Under the pieces are notes generated by a model, which saw nothing but the letters and a program-made list of their open reading frames with translations, was not told where the DNA came from and did no database searches. This document shows, piece after piece, positions 17,644 through 25,936 of a DNA stretch of 64,000 nt. A program made the position numbers and the translations under genes. Where the stretch lies: NCBI RefSeq assembly GCF_008973755.1, contig NZ_WBOM01000005.1, positions 186,001-250,000 of the forward strand, written 5' to 3'. The stretch's first letter is position 1. Each line of letters begins with the position of its first letter. The DNA is from Nitrincola alkalilacustris (GTDB taxonomy: Bacteria > Pseudomonadota > Gammaproteobacteria > Pseudomonadales > Balneatricaceae).

Positions 17644-19191
17644 TTAGCGCAGGCCTGCAACTGAGGCCAGTGATGAGTCATGGTCATCGGCGTGACTTTG
17701 CTTGAGCAGCCTGGCCAGATACTGTTCCAGGCGGCTTTTCTCCTCATCAGTCATGCGGATACCGGTTTTGGTGCGGCGCCAGATGATGTCGTCAATGGAT
17801 TTTGCCCACTCATGCTGCACGAGGTACTCCACTTCCCGTGCAAAGAGCTGCCCGAAACGCTCACCCAGACCTACCAGTGAGCCGGCTCTGTCCAGCCATT
17901 GCTCTGCCAGACGGCCATAAGTGAAGGCGATACGGCGTGCCGAGAAGGGGTCCAGCCAAGGGTATCGGGATTGTAACTCCTGAGCGTAGGATTCAGGTGA
18001 GCTGATTCTTTCACCCCCTGGTAGGGTGGCAGACGCTGTCCAGTTTCCCTTGGTATCAGGAAAATAAGGGTTCAAGGCGTTCACAGCCGCCTGAGCAAGT
18101 TTTCGATAAGTCGTCAGCTTGCCTCCGAAGATAGACAGCAGCGGTGCACGACCGGCGCGATCTTCAACTTCAAAGTGGTAATCACGTGTAACCTTGGCCG
18201 CTTCTTTGCCCTCTTCACGTTCACCCTGCATCAGCGGACGAACACCTGAGTAGGTCCAGACGATATCAGAACGGGACAGATCACACTTGAAGTACTGACG
18301 AGTGATACCGATCAGGTAGTCGATCTCCTGATCATCTATTTTGGGATGACGCGGATCGGCGGAGTAATCGACATCTGTCGTCCCGATCAGTGAAAATTCA
18401 TCCAGATAGGGGATAACGAACACGATACGGCCATCACTGTTCTGCAGGATATAGGCTTCCTGTTCATCATGGATGCGCGGCACAATGATATGGCTGCCCT
18501 TGACCAGACGTATGGTCTTGTCGATCCGGATATCATCCATCTGGTCCAGCACATTGCGCACCCAGGGGCCAGCAGCATTGACGATGCCGCGAGTCCAGAC
18601 CGTAAAGGATTGGCCGTTTTCGGGCGTGACTGTGACCTCCCACATATCCTGATCACGACGGGCATGAGTGACGCTGTGGCGGGTCTCGATGCGCGCTCCC
18701 AGATTTTCCGCCAGCTTGGCATTCATGACAACCAGCCGGGCATCGTCCACTCGGCAATCACTGTATTCAAACCCTTTGGTGTACTCATTTCGTACAGGAC
18801 CATCCGGCGCAAAGGTGATCCCTTTGGATGCGGGCAGGCTGACGCGCTTGCTCAGGTGGTCGTACATGAACAGGCCGATGCGGATCATCCAGCCGGGGCG
18901 CAGACCCTTGTGGTGCGGCATGCGAAAACGCAGAGGGGTCACAAGATGTGGCGCCATGCGCAGCAGCACTTCACGCTCAGCCAGTGCTTCCTTGACCAGC
19001 CTGAACTCGTAGTGCTCAAGATAGCGCAGGCCACCGTGAATCAGTTTTGAGCTCCAGGATGAAGTGGCGCTGGCCAGATCGTTGGCTTCAAACAGGGCAA
19101 CCGACAGGCCTCGACCTGCCGCATCAGCAGCCACACCGACGCCATTGATGCCACCTCCGATAACGACCAGATCGTAAATAGTGTCCTTCAT
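17644..19191 (-). CDS. glpD: Aerobic glycerol-3-phosphate dehydrogenase
   Basis: Membrane-associated flavoenzyme oxidising sn-glycerol 3-phosphate to dihydroxyacetone phosphate and reducing the quinone pool. FAD motif VIGGGINGVGVAADAAGRGL, then SATSSWSSKLIHGGLRYLE near residues 40-60, both typical of GlpD; the C-terminal DAO_C region is present. Start ATG 19191 (515 aa) is preferred over 19224 because AGAGG precedes it and the FAD domain begins at once. GlpR-type half-sites lie upstream, and a terminator insulates it from glpR. Confidence 0.95.
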   Translation of the reverse strand: MKDTIYDLVVIGGGINGVGVAADAAGRGLSVALFEANDLASATSSWSSKLIHGGLRYLEHYEFRLVKEALAEREVLLRMAPHLVTPLRFRMPHHKGLRPGWMIRIGLFMYDHLSKRVSLPASKGITFAPDGPVRNEYTKGFEYSDCRVDDARLVVMNAKLAENLGARIETRHSVTHARRDQDMWEVTVTPENGQSFTVWTRGIVNAAGPWVRNVLDQMDDIRIDKTIRLVKGSHIIVPRIHDEQEAYILQNSDGRIVFVIPYLDEFSLIGTTDVDYSADPRHPKIDDQEIDYLIGITRQYFKCDLSRSDIVWTYSGVRPLMQGEREEGKEAAKVTRDYHFEVEDRAGRAPLLSIFGGKLTTYRKLAQAAVNALNPYFPDTKGNWTASATLPGGERISSPESYAQELQSRYPWLDPFSARRIAFTYGRLAEQWLDRAGSLVGLGERFGQLFAREVEYLVQHEWAKSIDDIIWRRTKTGIRMTDEEKSRLEQYLARLLKQSHADDHDSSLASVAGLR

Positions 19192-19238
19192 CTTTGCCTC
19201 TGTTACATCTTGCGATGCACTCAATAATTTGAGCGTTT

Positions 19239-19310
19239 ATGTTCGATATTGTGTAAATATAGGCGTGGACAAACTATTTGGCAAGAATAAATGTTCGTTA
19301 TTTTTCGATT
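19239..19310. promoter_or_regulatory. GlpR-like operator region upstream of glpD
   Basis: Two ATGTTCG half-sites (19239-19245, 19291-19297) within TATGTTCGATATT and AATGTTCGTTATTTTTCGATT resemble the E. coli GlpR consensus WATGTTCGWTAWCGAACATW; the right halves are degenerate. Confidence 0.55.
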
Positions 19311-19325
19311 AGTGTGCTGCAGGCG

Positions 19326-19353
19326 AAAAAAACGGCACCTGAAAGAGTGCCGT
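19326..19353 (-). terminator. Rho-independent terminator of glpR
   Basis: On the minus strand, ACGGCAC-loop-GTGCCGT is followed by seven T residues. It separates glpR from the glpD promoter, so the two are independent units. Confidence 0.88.
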
Positions 19354-19406
19354 CCAGATCCAGGAGTCTGATGGACTCCCGGGGAATGCTGTTCAGATGG
19401 TTTTGT

Positions 19407-20165
19407 TCAGCACAGGTATAACTGCACCTGCGCCTGCTCCATCAATGTGGTCAGCTTGTCTGAGGGCTTCTGGTCGGTGAACAGGGCTGAGCATTGCTCA
19501 AGGTTACCGAGCCTGACCATGGCGCTGCGACCGAATTTGGAGTGATCCGCTGCTAGATAGACATAGCGTGAGTTGGCGATGATCGCCTGAGCGATGCGGA
19601 CCTCCTGATAATCAAAGTCGAGCAGGCTGCCTTCATCATCAATACCACTGATACCGATAATGCCGTAATCCAGCTTGAACTGATGTACAAAGTCGCGTGT
19701 GGCTTCACCCACGATACCACCATCACGACTGCGGACCTCACCCCCGGCGATAATCACGGTAAAGTCGGGTTTGGCACTCAGAATCGATGCCACAATCAAG
19801 TTATTGGTGACCACCTTCAACCCCTTGCGCTCCAGAAGTGCCTGAGCGATGGTTTCGTTGGTGGTGCCGATATTGATGAACAGCGACGAATGATCCGGTA
19901 TATGAGCCGCTACCTGCTGTGCGATCCGCTGTTTTTCGGCGTGATACTGGATCTTGCGTGTCTGGTATTCGGTGTTTTCAGTACTGGAAGCAGGGCCAGC
20001 ACCACCATGATGGCGTTCGATTTCGCCTCGTTTGGCCATCTGGTTCAGATCGCGGCGAATGGTCTGGGGAGTAACGTCCAGTTCGGCGACCAGTTCATCA
20101 ATCGTCAGGTAGCCTTTCTGCTTGATCAGATCAATTATTTTTGATTGGCGGAGTGTCTGGCTCAT
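19407..20165 (-). CDS. glpR: Glycerol-3-phosphate regulon repressor, DeoR family
   Basis: 252 residues; N-terminal DeoR HTH (SKIIDLIKQKGYLTIDELVAELDVTPQTIRRDLNQM, about residues 8-43) and the C-terminal sugar-phosphate sensor domain (LFINIGTTNETIAQALLERKGLKVVTNNLI). Known GlpR is released from DNA by glycerol 3-phosphate. Its position between glpD and divergent glpK, and the matching operators at glpD, glpK and the glycerol ABC operon, support this identity. Confidence 0.93.
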   Translation of the reverse strand: MSQTLRQSKIIDLIKQKGYLTIDELVAELDVTPQTIRRDLNQMAKRGEIERHHGGAGPASSTENTEYQTRKIQYHAEKQRIAQQVAAHIPDHSSLFINIGTTNETIAQALLERKGLKVVTNNLIVASILSAKPDFTVIIAGGEVRSRDGGIVGEATRDFVHQFKLDYGIIGISGIDDEGSLLDFDYQEVRIAQAIIANSRYVYLAADHSKFGRSAMVRLGNLEQCSALFTDQKPSDKLTTLMEQAQVQLYLC

Positions 20166-20313
20166 GGATTTTAACTTTCGTCAGCTGGTGATCGTTTAGT
20201 ATGCAATAGTAGCATGTAAAACCGGCCGATTATTAACAATTGTCCTACTAAACAAGGGCCTGGCTTGAAGCATTGTAATAATAAAGCAGCCAGATCTGAT
20301 TCATGGTTGAAAA

Positions 20314-20320
20314 ATGTTCG
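20314..20320. promoter_or_regulatory. GlpR half-site upstream of glpK
   Basis: ATGTTCG in AAAATGTTCGAATGC, 57 bp before glpK in the divergent glpR-glpK spacer; only a half-site is recognisable. Confidence 0.4.
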
Positions 20321-20376
20321 AATGCAGGCTATAAATGCACTTATGTGAATAAAAACGAAAAAATAAGAAAATAATT

Positions 20377-21864
20377 ATGTCTGACTATATACTTGCGATC
20401 GATCAGGGCACCACTTCCAGCCGTGCCATCCTTTATACCATTGATATGGAAGTAGTGACCTCAGCACAGGAGGAGTTCCAGCAACACTTCCCGAAAAATG
20501 GCTGGGTCGAGCATGACCCCGAAGATATCTGGCAAACGGTACTCAGAACCTGCCGCTCTGTATTGGCCCGCTCCAATGTGTCGGCGTCGTCCGTCAAGGC
20601 GATCGGTATCACCAATCAGCGTGAAACCACGCTGGTGTGGGATCGTCGCACGGGTGAGCCGGTTTATAACGCTATCGTCTGGCAGGACCGGCGTTCATCT
20701 GTCTTCTGTCAGCAGTTGAAGGATGATGGTCTTGAACAGCGCTTTCAGGACAAAACCGGGCTGTTGCTGGACCCTTACTTTTCCGGTACCAAACTCAATT
20801 GGATACTCAATAACGTCAAGAATGCGCGTGAACGTGCCGAACGGGGAGAGCTCTGTTTCGGAACCGTCGACAGCTATCTGTTGTGGCGCCTGAGTGGCGG
20901 CAAGGTGCATGCTACCGATGCCTCCAACGCATCACGTACCCTGTTGTTCAATATTCACGATCAGTGCTGGGACAGCGAGCTGATGGAGCTGCTGGAGATC
21001 CCACTGTCGATGATGCCGGATGTCCGCGACAGCGCTGATGACTATGGTGTTTGCGATGCCAAGTGGCTGGGTGCCGAGATCCCTGTGTGCAGCATGATCG
21101 GTGATCAGCAAAGTGCTTTGGTGGGTCAGGCGTGCCTGGAGCCAGGGATGTTGAAGAGCACCTACGGCACGGGCTGCTTTGCGATGGTGAATACGGGTGA
21201 TCAGGCGATCATCAGCCAGCATCGTTTGCTGACAACCGTTGCCTACCGCATTGGCGGTCAGACCACCTATGCGATAGAGGGCAGTATCTTTATGGCAGGT
21301 GCGATCATTCAGTGGCTGCGTGATGGCGTGGGTATTTTGAAAGATGCCGCCGATTCTGAGTCCCTTGCACGTTCAGTCACGCATGAACAGTCCGAAATCA
21401 TGGTACCGGCTTTTACCGGCCTGGGTGCACCTTACTGGGACCCGGATGCCCGTGCTGCTATTTTCGGCATGACACGTGATACCGGAGCAGCGCAGTTGGT
21501 GGCGGCTGCGATCCGCAGTGTTGCCTTTCAGACAGAAGACCTGCTGCAGGCGATGGTGCAGGATGGTATCGAGGTTAAATCGCTGCGTGTGGATGGTGGC
21601 ATGGTGAAGAATCGCTGGTTCCTGCAGGTGCTGGCTGATCTGACCGGCATCCCGACTGTGACCAGCCATACGGCTGAAACAACTGCGAAGGGTGCGGCGC
21701 TGTTAGCAGGGCTGCAGATAGGGCGCTTCCGCGATCTGCAGGAACTGGGCAGTGTCTGGAAGATTGCCGAGAACTACACCCCCTCACTACCAAAAGCCAA
21801 CCGTGAGACCTACTACAGCCGCTGGCTCGATGCTGTGGCGCGAGTACGGCGGGAAGAGGCATAG
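20377..21864 (+). CDS. glpK: Glycerol kinase
   Basis: Phosphorylates glycerol to sn-glycerol 3-phosphate with ATP. 495 residues, FGGY fold: phosphate-binding DQGTTSSRAI near residue 9, INQRETTLVWDRRTG near 80, and ATP-site regions YGTGCFAMVNTG and GLGAPYWDPDARA. Length equals that of the family. The usual partner glpF is absent next to it; glycerol entry seems to be served by the ABC transporter 4 kb away. Confidence 0.96.
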   Translation: MSDYILAIDQGTTSSRAILYTIDMEVVTSAQEEFQQHFPKNGWVEHDPEDIWQTVLRTCRSVLARSNVSASSVKAIGITNQRETTLVWDRRTGEPVYNAIVWQDRRSSVFCQQLKDDGLEQRFQDKTGLLLDPYFSGTKLNWILNNVKNARERAERGELCFGTVDSYLLWRLSGGKVHATDASNASRTLLFNIHDQCWDSELMELLEIPLSMMPDVRDSADDYGVCDAKWLGAEIPVCSMIGDQQSALVGQACLEPGMLKSTYGTGCFAMVNTGDQAIISQHRLLTTVAYRIGGQTTYAIEGSIFMAGAIIQWLRDGVGILKDAADSESLARSVTHEQSEIMVPAFTGLGAPYWDPDARAAIFGMTRDTGAAQLVAAAIRSVAFQTEDLLQAMVQDGIEVKSLRVDGGMVKNRWFLQVLADLTGIPTVTSHTAETTAKGAALLAGLQIGRFRDLQELGSVWKIAENYTPSLPKANRETYYSRWLDAVARVRREEA

Positions 21865-21873
21865 TTCCCCTTA

Positions 21874-21913
21874 ACCCAAGCAGAAGTGCCCCCAGAGGGG
21901 TAGATGCCTGGGT
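21874..21913 (+). terminator. Nested hairpin after glpK
   Basis: ACCCAAGCA (21874-21882) pairs with TGCCTGGGT (21905-21913), with an inner CCCC-AGA-GGGG stem. It lies 10 bp after the glpK stop; no T run. Confidence 0.45.
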
Positions 21914-21969
21914 GACGATACGATTGGGAGTGGTACCTGTGTGGTCGACGTCGAATATCCCCGAGGTAC

Positions 21970-22077
21970 GGGCCGCTCCTGCCGCTTCTGGCTGACACGC
22001 GACAAGCTCATCCCTGAGGGCTCGACTGCCGCCCTCCCTGGCGGCAGACGGTCAGCCAGAAGCGTCAGGAACGACCC
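21970..22077. repeat. 27-bp imperfect inverted repeat with inner hairpin, non-coding
   Basis: 21970-21996 and 22051-22077 pair over 27 bp with three mismatches; the arms share GCTTCTGGCTGAC. The loop contains a second hairpin, GCCGCC-CTCCCT-GGCGGC (22028-22045). A further ATCCGA-ATA-TCGGAT palindrome lies at 22130-22144. No ORF explains the 325 bp between glpK and the attC site at 22190. It could be an extragenic palindrome or a structured RNA. Confidence 0.6.
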
Positions 22078-22189
22078 TCGCTGGCACTGTGCCACACCCC
22101 GGGAGGTAGTGCGGTTCTTTCCGGCGCATATCCGAATATCGGATGCATCACCACTGCAGGAGAGATCATCTAGTAGGAGGTCTCGTCGG

Positions 22190-22284
22190 ATTCAACCGCT
22201 GACGTTGCGTGAAGCTGCCCGCTCGGCATTGGCCTTCGCCTTCGCCATGCGGTTCCGGGGGGTGACAACAGCCGATTGTTAAAT
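22190..22284 (-). repeat. attC-like integron recombination site of cassette 2
   Basis: On the minus strand the 95 bp run from ATTTAAC (perfect RYYYAAC box) to GTTGAAT (perfect GTTRRRY box), with GGCTGTTG/CAACGTCAGC arms inside. The box includes the stop codon of the 78-aa ORF, as is common in cassettes. ATATTTAAC at this end is complementary to the cassette's own start GTTAAATAT, as required for a circularised cassette. Confidence 0.68.
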
Positions 22285-22515
22285 ATCTGCAGGCTTGAGC
22301 CCATGCTGAGCCAGCACTTCACCTGTTTTCCAAAACTTTTCGTTGCCTGTCCAATTATATGAAAGTTGAACCTGACTTTCAGTTTCCCAAACAATTTCAA
22401 GGTCATCCACTCCGTCAATCGACGACAAAGCGTTTAGCGCGTCGGTTCCAATATCTTGATTAGAGAGAAATCCTCTAGTTCCGTCACGCTCTAATGTCAT
22501 GCTATGTTTTGACAT
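22279..22515 (-). CDS. Hypothetical 78-aa protein, integron cassette 2
   Basis: Small soluble protein with no recognised family. Sequence suggests a compact alpha/beta fold (NQDIGTDALNALSSIDGV, then beta-like DLEIVWETESQVQLSYNW), resembling a heavy-metal-associated-type beta-alpha-beta small domain without its metal cysteines. That resemblance is only impressionistic. ATG 22515 has AGG at a 7-base spacing. The stop codon lies within the attC box and the start lies 14 bp after the preceding attC, the typical one-gene cassette layout. Confidence 0.6.
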   Translation of the reverse strand: MSKHSMTLERDGTRGFLSNQDIGTDALNALSSIDGVDDLEIVWETESQVQLSYNWTGNEKFWKTGEVLAQHGLKPADI

Positions 22516-22528
22516 GTTTGGCCTATAT

Positions 22529-22588
22529 ATTTAACGCTCGCTTCAGGTGCGCGGCAGAGCCGCGTCTCTCTGTAAGCGCTTGTTAGCT
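22529..22588 (-). repeat. attC-like integron recombination site of cassette 1
   Basis: 60 bp on the minus strand from AGCTAAC (6 of 7 to RYYYAAC) to GTTAAAT (perfect GTTRRRY). Inner arms AAGCGCTT/AAGCG and a central CGCGGC-TCT-GCCGCG hairpin are visible. GTTAGCTGTACCA at 22582-22594 is the exact inverse of the cassette's other end (TGGTACAGCTAAC, 23711-23723), as expected when R' and R'' boxes come from one circular cassette. Confidence 0.72.
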
Positions 22589-23211
22589 GTACCATCGCGA
22601 AGATTACGGAGCGCCTCTTTACGGGTTGCCAACTTAGCATTCCATTCTTTAGTCGGCCTGATAGGCCGAGGGTATTTGAGTTGGGCCACGAACCCAAGCG
22701 CTTGATAGAAAGGTACTTTGCTGAGGTCTTTGCCAAATTTATGCTGCAACCCATCAAGCCCGACTGAACCTGAACCATAAAACGCGATTGCCAAATAGGC
22801 AGAAGCAATATGACGTTTGGAAATTCGCTGAACCAGCATCAACGCGAGAATTTGCTCGCGTATTTTACGGCGAACCGTTCGTTCGTGACGATTAGTAACA
22901 ACGCGCACAAATTGCTGCTCGATAGTGCTCGCACCTTGTACTTGACCTAGACGCACGCGAACCCAAACGGCTCTTGATACTGCAAGAAAATCGACTCCAG
23001 GATGAAACTTGTTACGATGATCCTCGGCGAGAAATAAAGCATCAACGAAAGCGCCTGGAACTGACTCTCCAAACCGAATTGCTAGTTTGAGACAATTTTC
23101 GAGGTCAGAATGAAGGCTCGCAGAACCAAAACGACCTAAAAGTAGCGATATGATGCTCAATGGAGCTGCAAGCACCCAAAGGATAATGCTCAAAACTTGT
23201 TCCTTTGCCAC
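22543..23211 (-). CDS. Stand-alone GT51 peptidoglycan glycosyltransferase, integron cassette 1
   Basis: 222-residue membrane-anchored transglycosylase-like protein with one N-terminal hydrophobic segment (VLSIILWVLAAPLSIISLLLG, about 6-26). GT51 signatures: AEDHRNKFHPGVD (catalytic Glu63 region), QGASTIEQQFVR (92-103) and RRKIREQILALMLVQRISK (second catalytic Glu119 region). No transpeptidase domain follows. Such domains polymerise lipid II glycan strands. The GTG start 23211 overlaps the upstream cassette gene by 22 bp. The C-terminus NKRLQRDAALPRT is read from attC DNA, so the natural end may be later acquired. This is not the housekeeping mtgA context. Confidence 0.78.
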   Translation of the reverse strand: MAKEQVLSIILWVLAAPLSIISLLLGRFGSASLHSDLENCLKLAIRFGESVPGAFVDALFLAEDHRNKFHPGVDFLAVSRAVWVRVRLGQVQGASTIEQQFVRVVTNRHERTVRRKIREQILALMLVQRISKRHIASAYLAIAFYGSGSVGLDGLQHKFGKDLSKVPFYQALGFVAQLKYPRPIRPTKEWNAKLATRKEALRNLRDGTANKRLQRDAALPRT

Positions 23212-23696
23212 TTTACTTCACCGTCTTGATTGGCAATCATCGAACTGAAGCTCCCAGCCATTTCGTCATCCGATTTAACAATAAGATCATAGAAGTTAGT
23301 CGACTCCCGACCATGACCTTCTTCGATGACATGGAGCACGACACGGTCTTTCGAAAAGTAGTTCTTTTGCACATATCCTTGAACCACGCCTCTGGTGCGA
23401 TTCTTCGCTTCATACTCCCTCTCGCCAGTCGATGAATTTTCGTAGATTTTTTCGACAGTGCCTTCAATTCGATTTCCTTCCCGCCAGAGCATGGCTATAT
23501 ATCTCAAGGTCATGCCCTTGTATGGGTTATAGGCTGAGTTCACGGTGTGCATCTCAAAAAACCAACGTCCTGTGACTTGCGGGAGCGGGAAAACTTTCTC
23601 CCGAATCCAGAAGAATAGAAAAGCCAGAATCCCACCACCGATAACGGTCGCAAGCAAGCTATACAAGAAGTTTAATAAAAATAGCTCTATGGTCAT
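23190..23696 (-). CDS. Membrane-anchored beta-rich protein of unknown function, integron cassette 1
   Basis: 168 residues; one strong N-terminal transmembrane segment (about residues 5-32, LFLLNFLYSLLATVIGGGIL) then a cytoplasmic domain rich in beta-strand patterns (VTGRWFFEMHTV..., NRIEGTVEKIYE, KDRVVLHVIEEG, EMAGSFSSMIANQDGEVKW). The TM plus beta-barrel outline recalls CBASS Cap15-like or other membrane beta-barrel effectors, but no family is identified. ATG 23696 (RBS AAGGAAG) is chosen over 23771, whose first 25 codons cross the recombination point. It is co-translated with the GT51 gene. Confidence 0.65.
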   Translation of the reverse strand: MTIELFLLNFLYSLLATVIGGGILAFLFFWIREKVFPLPQVTGRWFFEMHTVNSAYNPYKGMTLRYIAMLWREGNRIEGTVEKIYENSSTGEREYEAKNRTRGVVQGYVQKNYFSKDRVVLHVIEEGHGRESTNFYDLIVKSDDEMAGSFSSMIANQDGEVKWQRNKF

Positions 23697-23716
23697 GTGC
23701 TTCCTTCTCTTGGTAC

Positions 23717-23730
23717 AGCTAACTTTGTAC
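23717..23730 (-). repeat. Cassette 1 boundary, attI-like end
   Basis: On the minus strand GTACAAAGTTAGCT: the GTTAGCT crossover box of cassette 1 preceded by ACAAA. The ten bases ACAAAGTTAG are those found at the end of the class 1 attI site, from memory of that sequence. No matching R'' box is seen further upstream, so this reads better as attI than as another attC. Confidence 0.45.
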
Positions 23731-23851
23731 TCTGCGCATGCGCATCTTGCCATTTCTGATATACCGATCATGCCTGCGCATCAGACTGATTTATATACAC
23801 TAGCATAGAAAGACCCCCGATCCAGCAAAAGCGATCCGCGCATGCTCAATA

Positions 23852-23871
23852 TACTGTATAAATCCACGGTA
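23852..23871. promoter_or_regulatory. LexA-like box beside the cassette array
   Basis: TACTGTATAAATCCACGGTA resembles the gammaproteobacterial SOS box (CTGT-N8-ACAG; here ACGG). Its place, about 130 bp beyond the attI-like end, is where the integrase promoter with its LexA box sits in many integrons, but no integrase gene follows. Confidence 0.35.
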
Positions 23872-23946
23872 TATCCCTTCAGCACACACAGGCCTTCATT
23901 TCCAGATCAGCCTCGCTGTTCCAGCACCACTTGGTAACACAAGTTT

Positions 23947-24148
23947 CGGCGTTCGCGCCGAGAGGAGTGTCGGGTGTCGGGGGTGGCTATCAGGGGGAGT
24001 CCGCAACAGGGATGTTGCGGTCTAGGCTCCAGGGACGGATTTACGCCGACCCCGGATAGGCATACCTGGTGCCCGGCACGGGTTTGTGGCACATCCCAGT
24101 ACATCGCTGGCAACTGCTCCTGCGTTGCCAGCATACTGCACTTCCCTG
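23947..24148. repeat. Cluster of extragenic hairpins including REP-like copy B
   Basis: Non-coding stretch between the cassette array and the chemoreceptor gene end. Perfect hairpins are CGGCG-TTCG-CGCCG (23947-23960), CCGCAACA-GGGA-TGTTGCGG (24001-24020) and GCTGGCAAC...GTTGCCAGC (24106-24132). Positions 24095-24148 match the reverse complement of 3433-3484. No gene is seen in 23772-24196. Confidence 0.6.
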
Positions 24149-24153
24149 TACAT

Positions 24154-24180
24154 AAAAAAATGGCGGGCACTGGCCCGCCG
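24154..24180 (-). terminator. Terminator of the chemoreceptor gene
   Basis: On the minus strand GGCGGGC-CAGT-GCCCGCC followed by ATTTTTTT, 17 bp after the stop codon. Confidence 0.88.
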
Positions 24181-24196
24181 AAGGGAGGTCTGTCAT

Positions 24197-25717
24197 TCAG
24201 ACACGGAAGTTACTGACCAGCCCATGCAGTTGCTGGGCACGCTCAAGCAATCCTCTAGTCAGGCTGTCTACCTCTTGCGTATCGTGCTCGGCAGTGATTG
24301 AGATATCCGCGATACGAGTCAGGCGCTGACTGATATCGCTGGCAACGATGGTCTGTTCATTTGCGGCCGTAGATATCTGCATATTCATGCGATTGATACT
24401 GGCAACGGCCTCTGCGACTGCATCCAGTGCAACCTCTGCACCATTGGCCTGATCTACAGTTTCGCGTCCCTTGTTGCAGCTCTTCTGCATGGCGCTCACG
24501 GCCTGTTGAGTACCAGTTTCCAGGCGTTCTATCATTCTGTGTATCTCTTCGGTGCTGCTTTGTGTTCGGCTCGCGAGCGTGCGCACTTCATCTGCCACAA
24601 CCGCAAACCCCCGGCCCTGCTCACCGGCACGGGCCGCTTCTATGGCTGCATTCAGGGCCAGCAGATTGGTCTGTTCGGCGATACCACGGATCACATCAAG
24701 AACCGTGGAGATCTGCATCACGTCCTTCTCCAACGCATTGATAACGTTGGCACCTTCATCAATTTCAATGGCCAGATGACCAATACCACTGATGGCCGTC
24801 TGTACGATAGCGCGCGCACGCTGCCCCTCTGAGTCGGCACTGTTGGCACCCTCAGCCGCTTCTGATGCGCTGCGTGAAACGCTTTCTGCGGTGCTGGCCA
24901 TCTCCTGCATGGCGACTGCCACCTGATCTGTTTCGTCGCGCTGGGTCTGCACACCCTTATTGGTGCGTGCAGCCGCCTGCTGGGTATCGGTGATGGCGCT
25001 GTCCATATCATCAACGGCGACGATCACCTCCTTGACCAGATCCTGTATCTTGGCGACAAAGGTATTGAAGCTTTCGGCCAGTTGGCCTATCTCATTCTGG
25101 CGGCGGATATTGATGCGGCGCGTCAGGTCGCCATCACCCTGGGCGATATCACTCAAGGCTTCCGACAGATCATGTATCGGTCTGGTGACCAGTCGGTTGA
25201 GCAGGATCACAACGCCGCCCATCACGATCGCAATCAACAGCAGGTTCTGCAGAATCACGCGGATAAGGGAGTTTTGCAGTGCTTGTTCTATCTGGCTTGA
25301 ATCGGTGTATATCTGAGCGCTTCCCACAACCGTCTCGCCCCAGACGAGGTCGAAAGCGAGGTCGGGTTCCACACTGAGCGTGTTGGACTCAAGACTAGTG
25401 ATCTCGGCTGTGTCATCACGGCTCATGCCGACGATCAGGTCGCCGACATCATCAAATACGAAGATCGCCTGTACCACCTGGGCTGCCAGTTCTGATTCAA
25501 CAATCAGCAGTGCCTGGCTGGGTGTAAAGTTCCATATGGCGGGTGGGATGCTCTGCTGCAATCGCTGCGCAACAGCATCTATCTGGCGGTTGAACTGCTC
25601 GGTCAAGGCGCTTTCCGTTTCGCGATAGTTGTAAGCAGAGAAGATGGTGAGCAGTATCAGCAGCACTGTACCGGTCACCAGGTTGAAGCGAACACTAATG
25701 CGTTGGCGTAACGTCAT
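24197..25717 (-). CDS. Methyl-accepting chemotaxis protein
   Basis: 506-residue transmembrane chemoreceptor. N-terminal TM (about 12-30), periplasmic sensor of about 140 residues, second TM near 165-185 ([16 protein letters not shown]), HAMP ([25 protein letters not shown]), then the cytoplasmic signalling hairpin with the invariant tip [36 protein letters not shown]. Ligand unknown. It ends 220 bp from the glycerol-binding protein gene on the same strand, but a hairpin separates them. Confidence 0.93.
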   Translation of the reverse strand: MTLRQRISVRFNLVTGTVLLILLTIFSAYNYRETESALTEQFNRQIDAVAQRLQQSIPPAIWNFTPSQALLIVESELAAQVVQAIFVFDDVGDLIVGMSRDDTAEITSLESNTLSVEPDLAFDLVWGETVVGSAQIYTDSSQIEQALQNSLIRVILQNLLLIAIVMGGVVILLNRLVTRPIHDLSEALSDIAQGDGDLTRRINIRRQNEIGQLAESFNTFVAKIQDLVKEVIVAVDDMDSAITDTQQAAARTNKGVQTQRDETDQVAVAMQEMASTAESVSRSASEAAEGANSADSEGQRARAIVQTAISGIGHLAIEIDEGANVINALEKDVMQISTVLDVIRGIAEQTNLLALNAAIEAARAGEQGRGFAVVADEVRTLASRTQSSTEEIHRMIERLETGTQQAVSAMQKSCNKGRETVDQANGAEVALDAVAEAVASINRMNMQISTAANEQTIVASDISQRLTRIADISITAEHDTQEVDSLTRGLLERAQQLHGLVSNFRV

Positions 25718-25900
25718 GAGGCACCTCGAGGATCAGGATTCTTGTTGTTATATACCCTTGGCAAAGGTCAGTTTTCTTCCCTTACAAAGAAAGGGAAAAA
25801 AAGTGGCCGACGGCAGGCGGCCACTGCCAAAGGGCTAAAGAGTGTCTAAGCAGGAGAATCGGGTAATCCAACAAGCTAAAACTGTCGCATCACCCGGGTG

Positions 25901-25928
25901 AGTGTCGGGCCTGAGGAAACCCGACACT
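25901..25928 (-). terminator. Hairpin after glpV
   Basis: AGTGTCGGG (25901-25909) pairs with CCCGACACT (25920-25928), 9 bp after the glpV stop; no T tract on the minus strand. Confidence 0.5.
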
Positions 25929-25936
25929 GTATTCTC

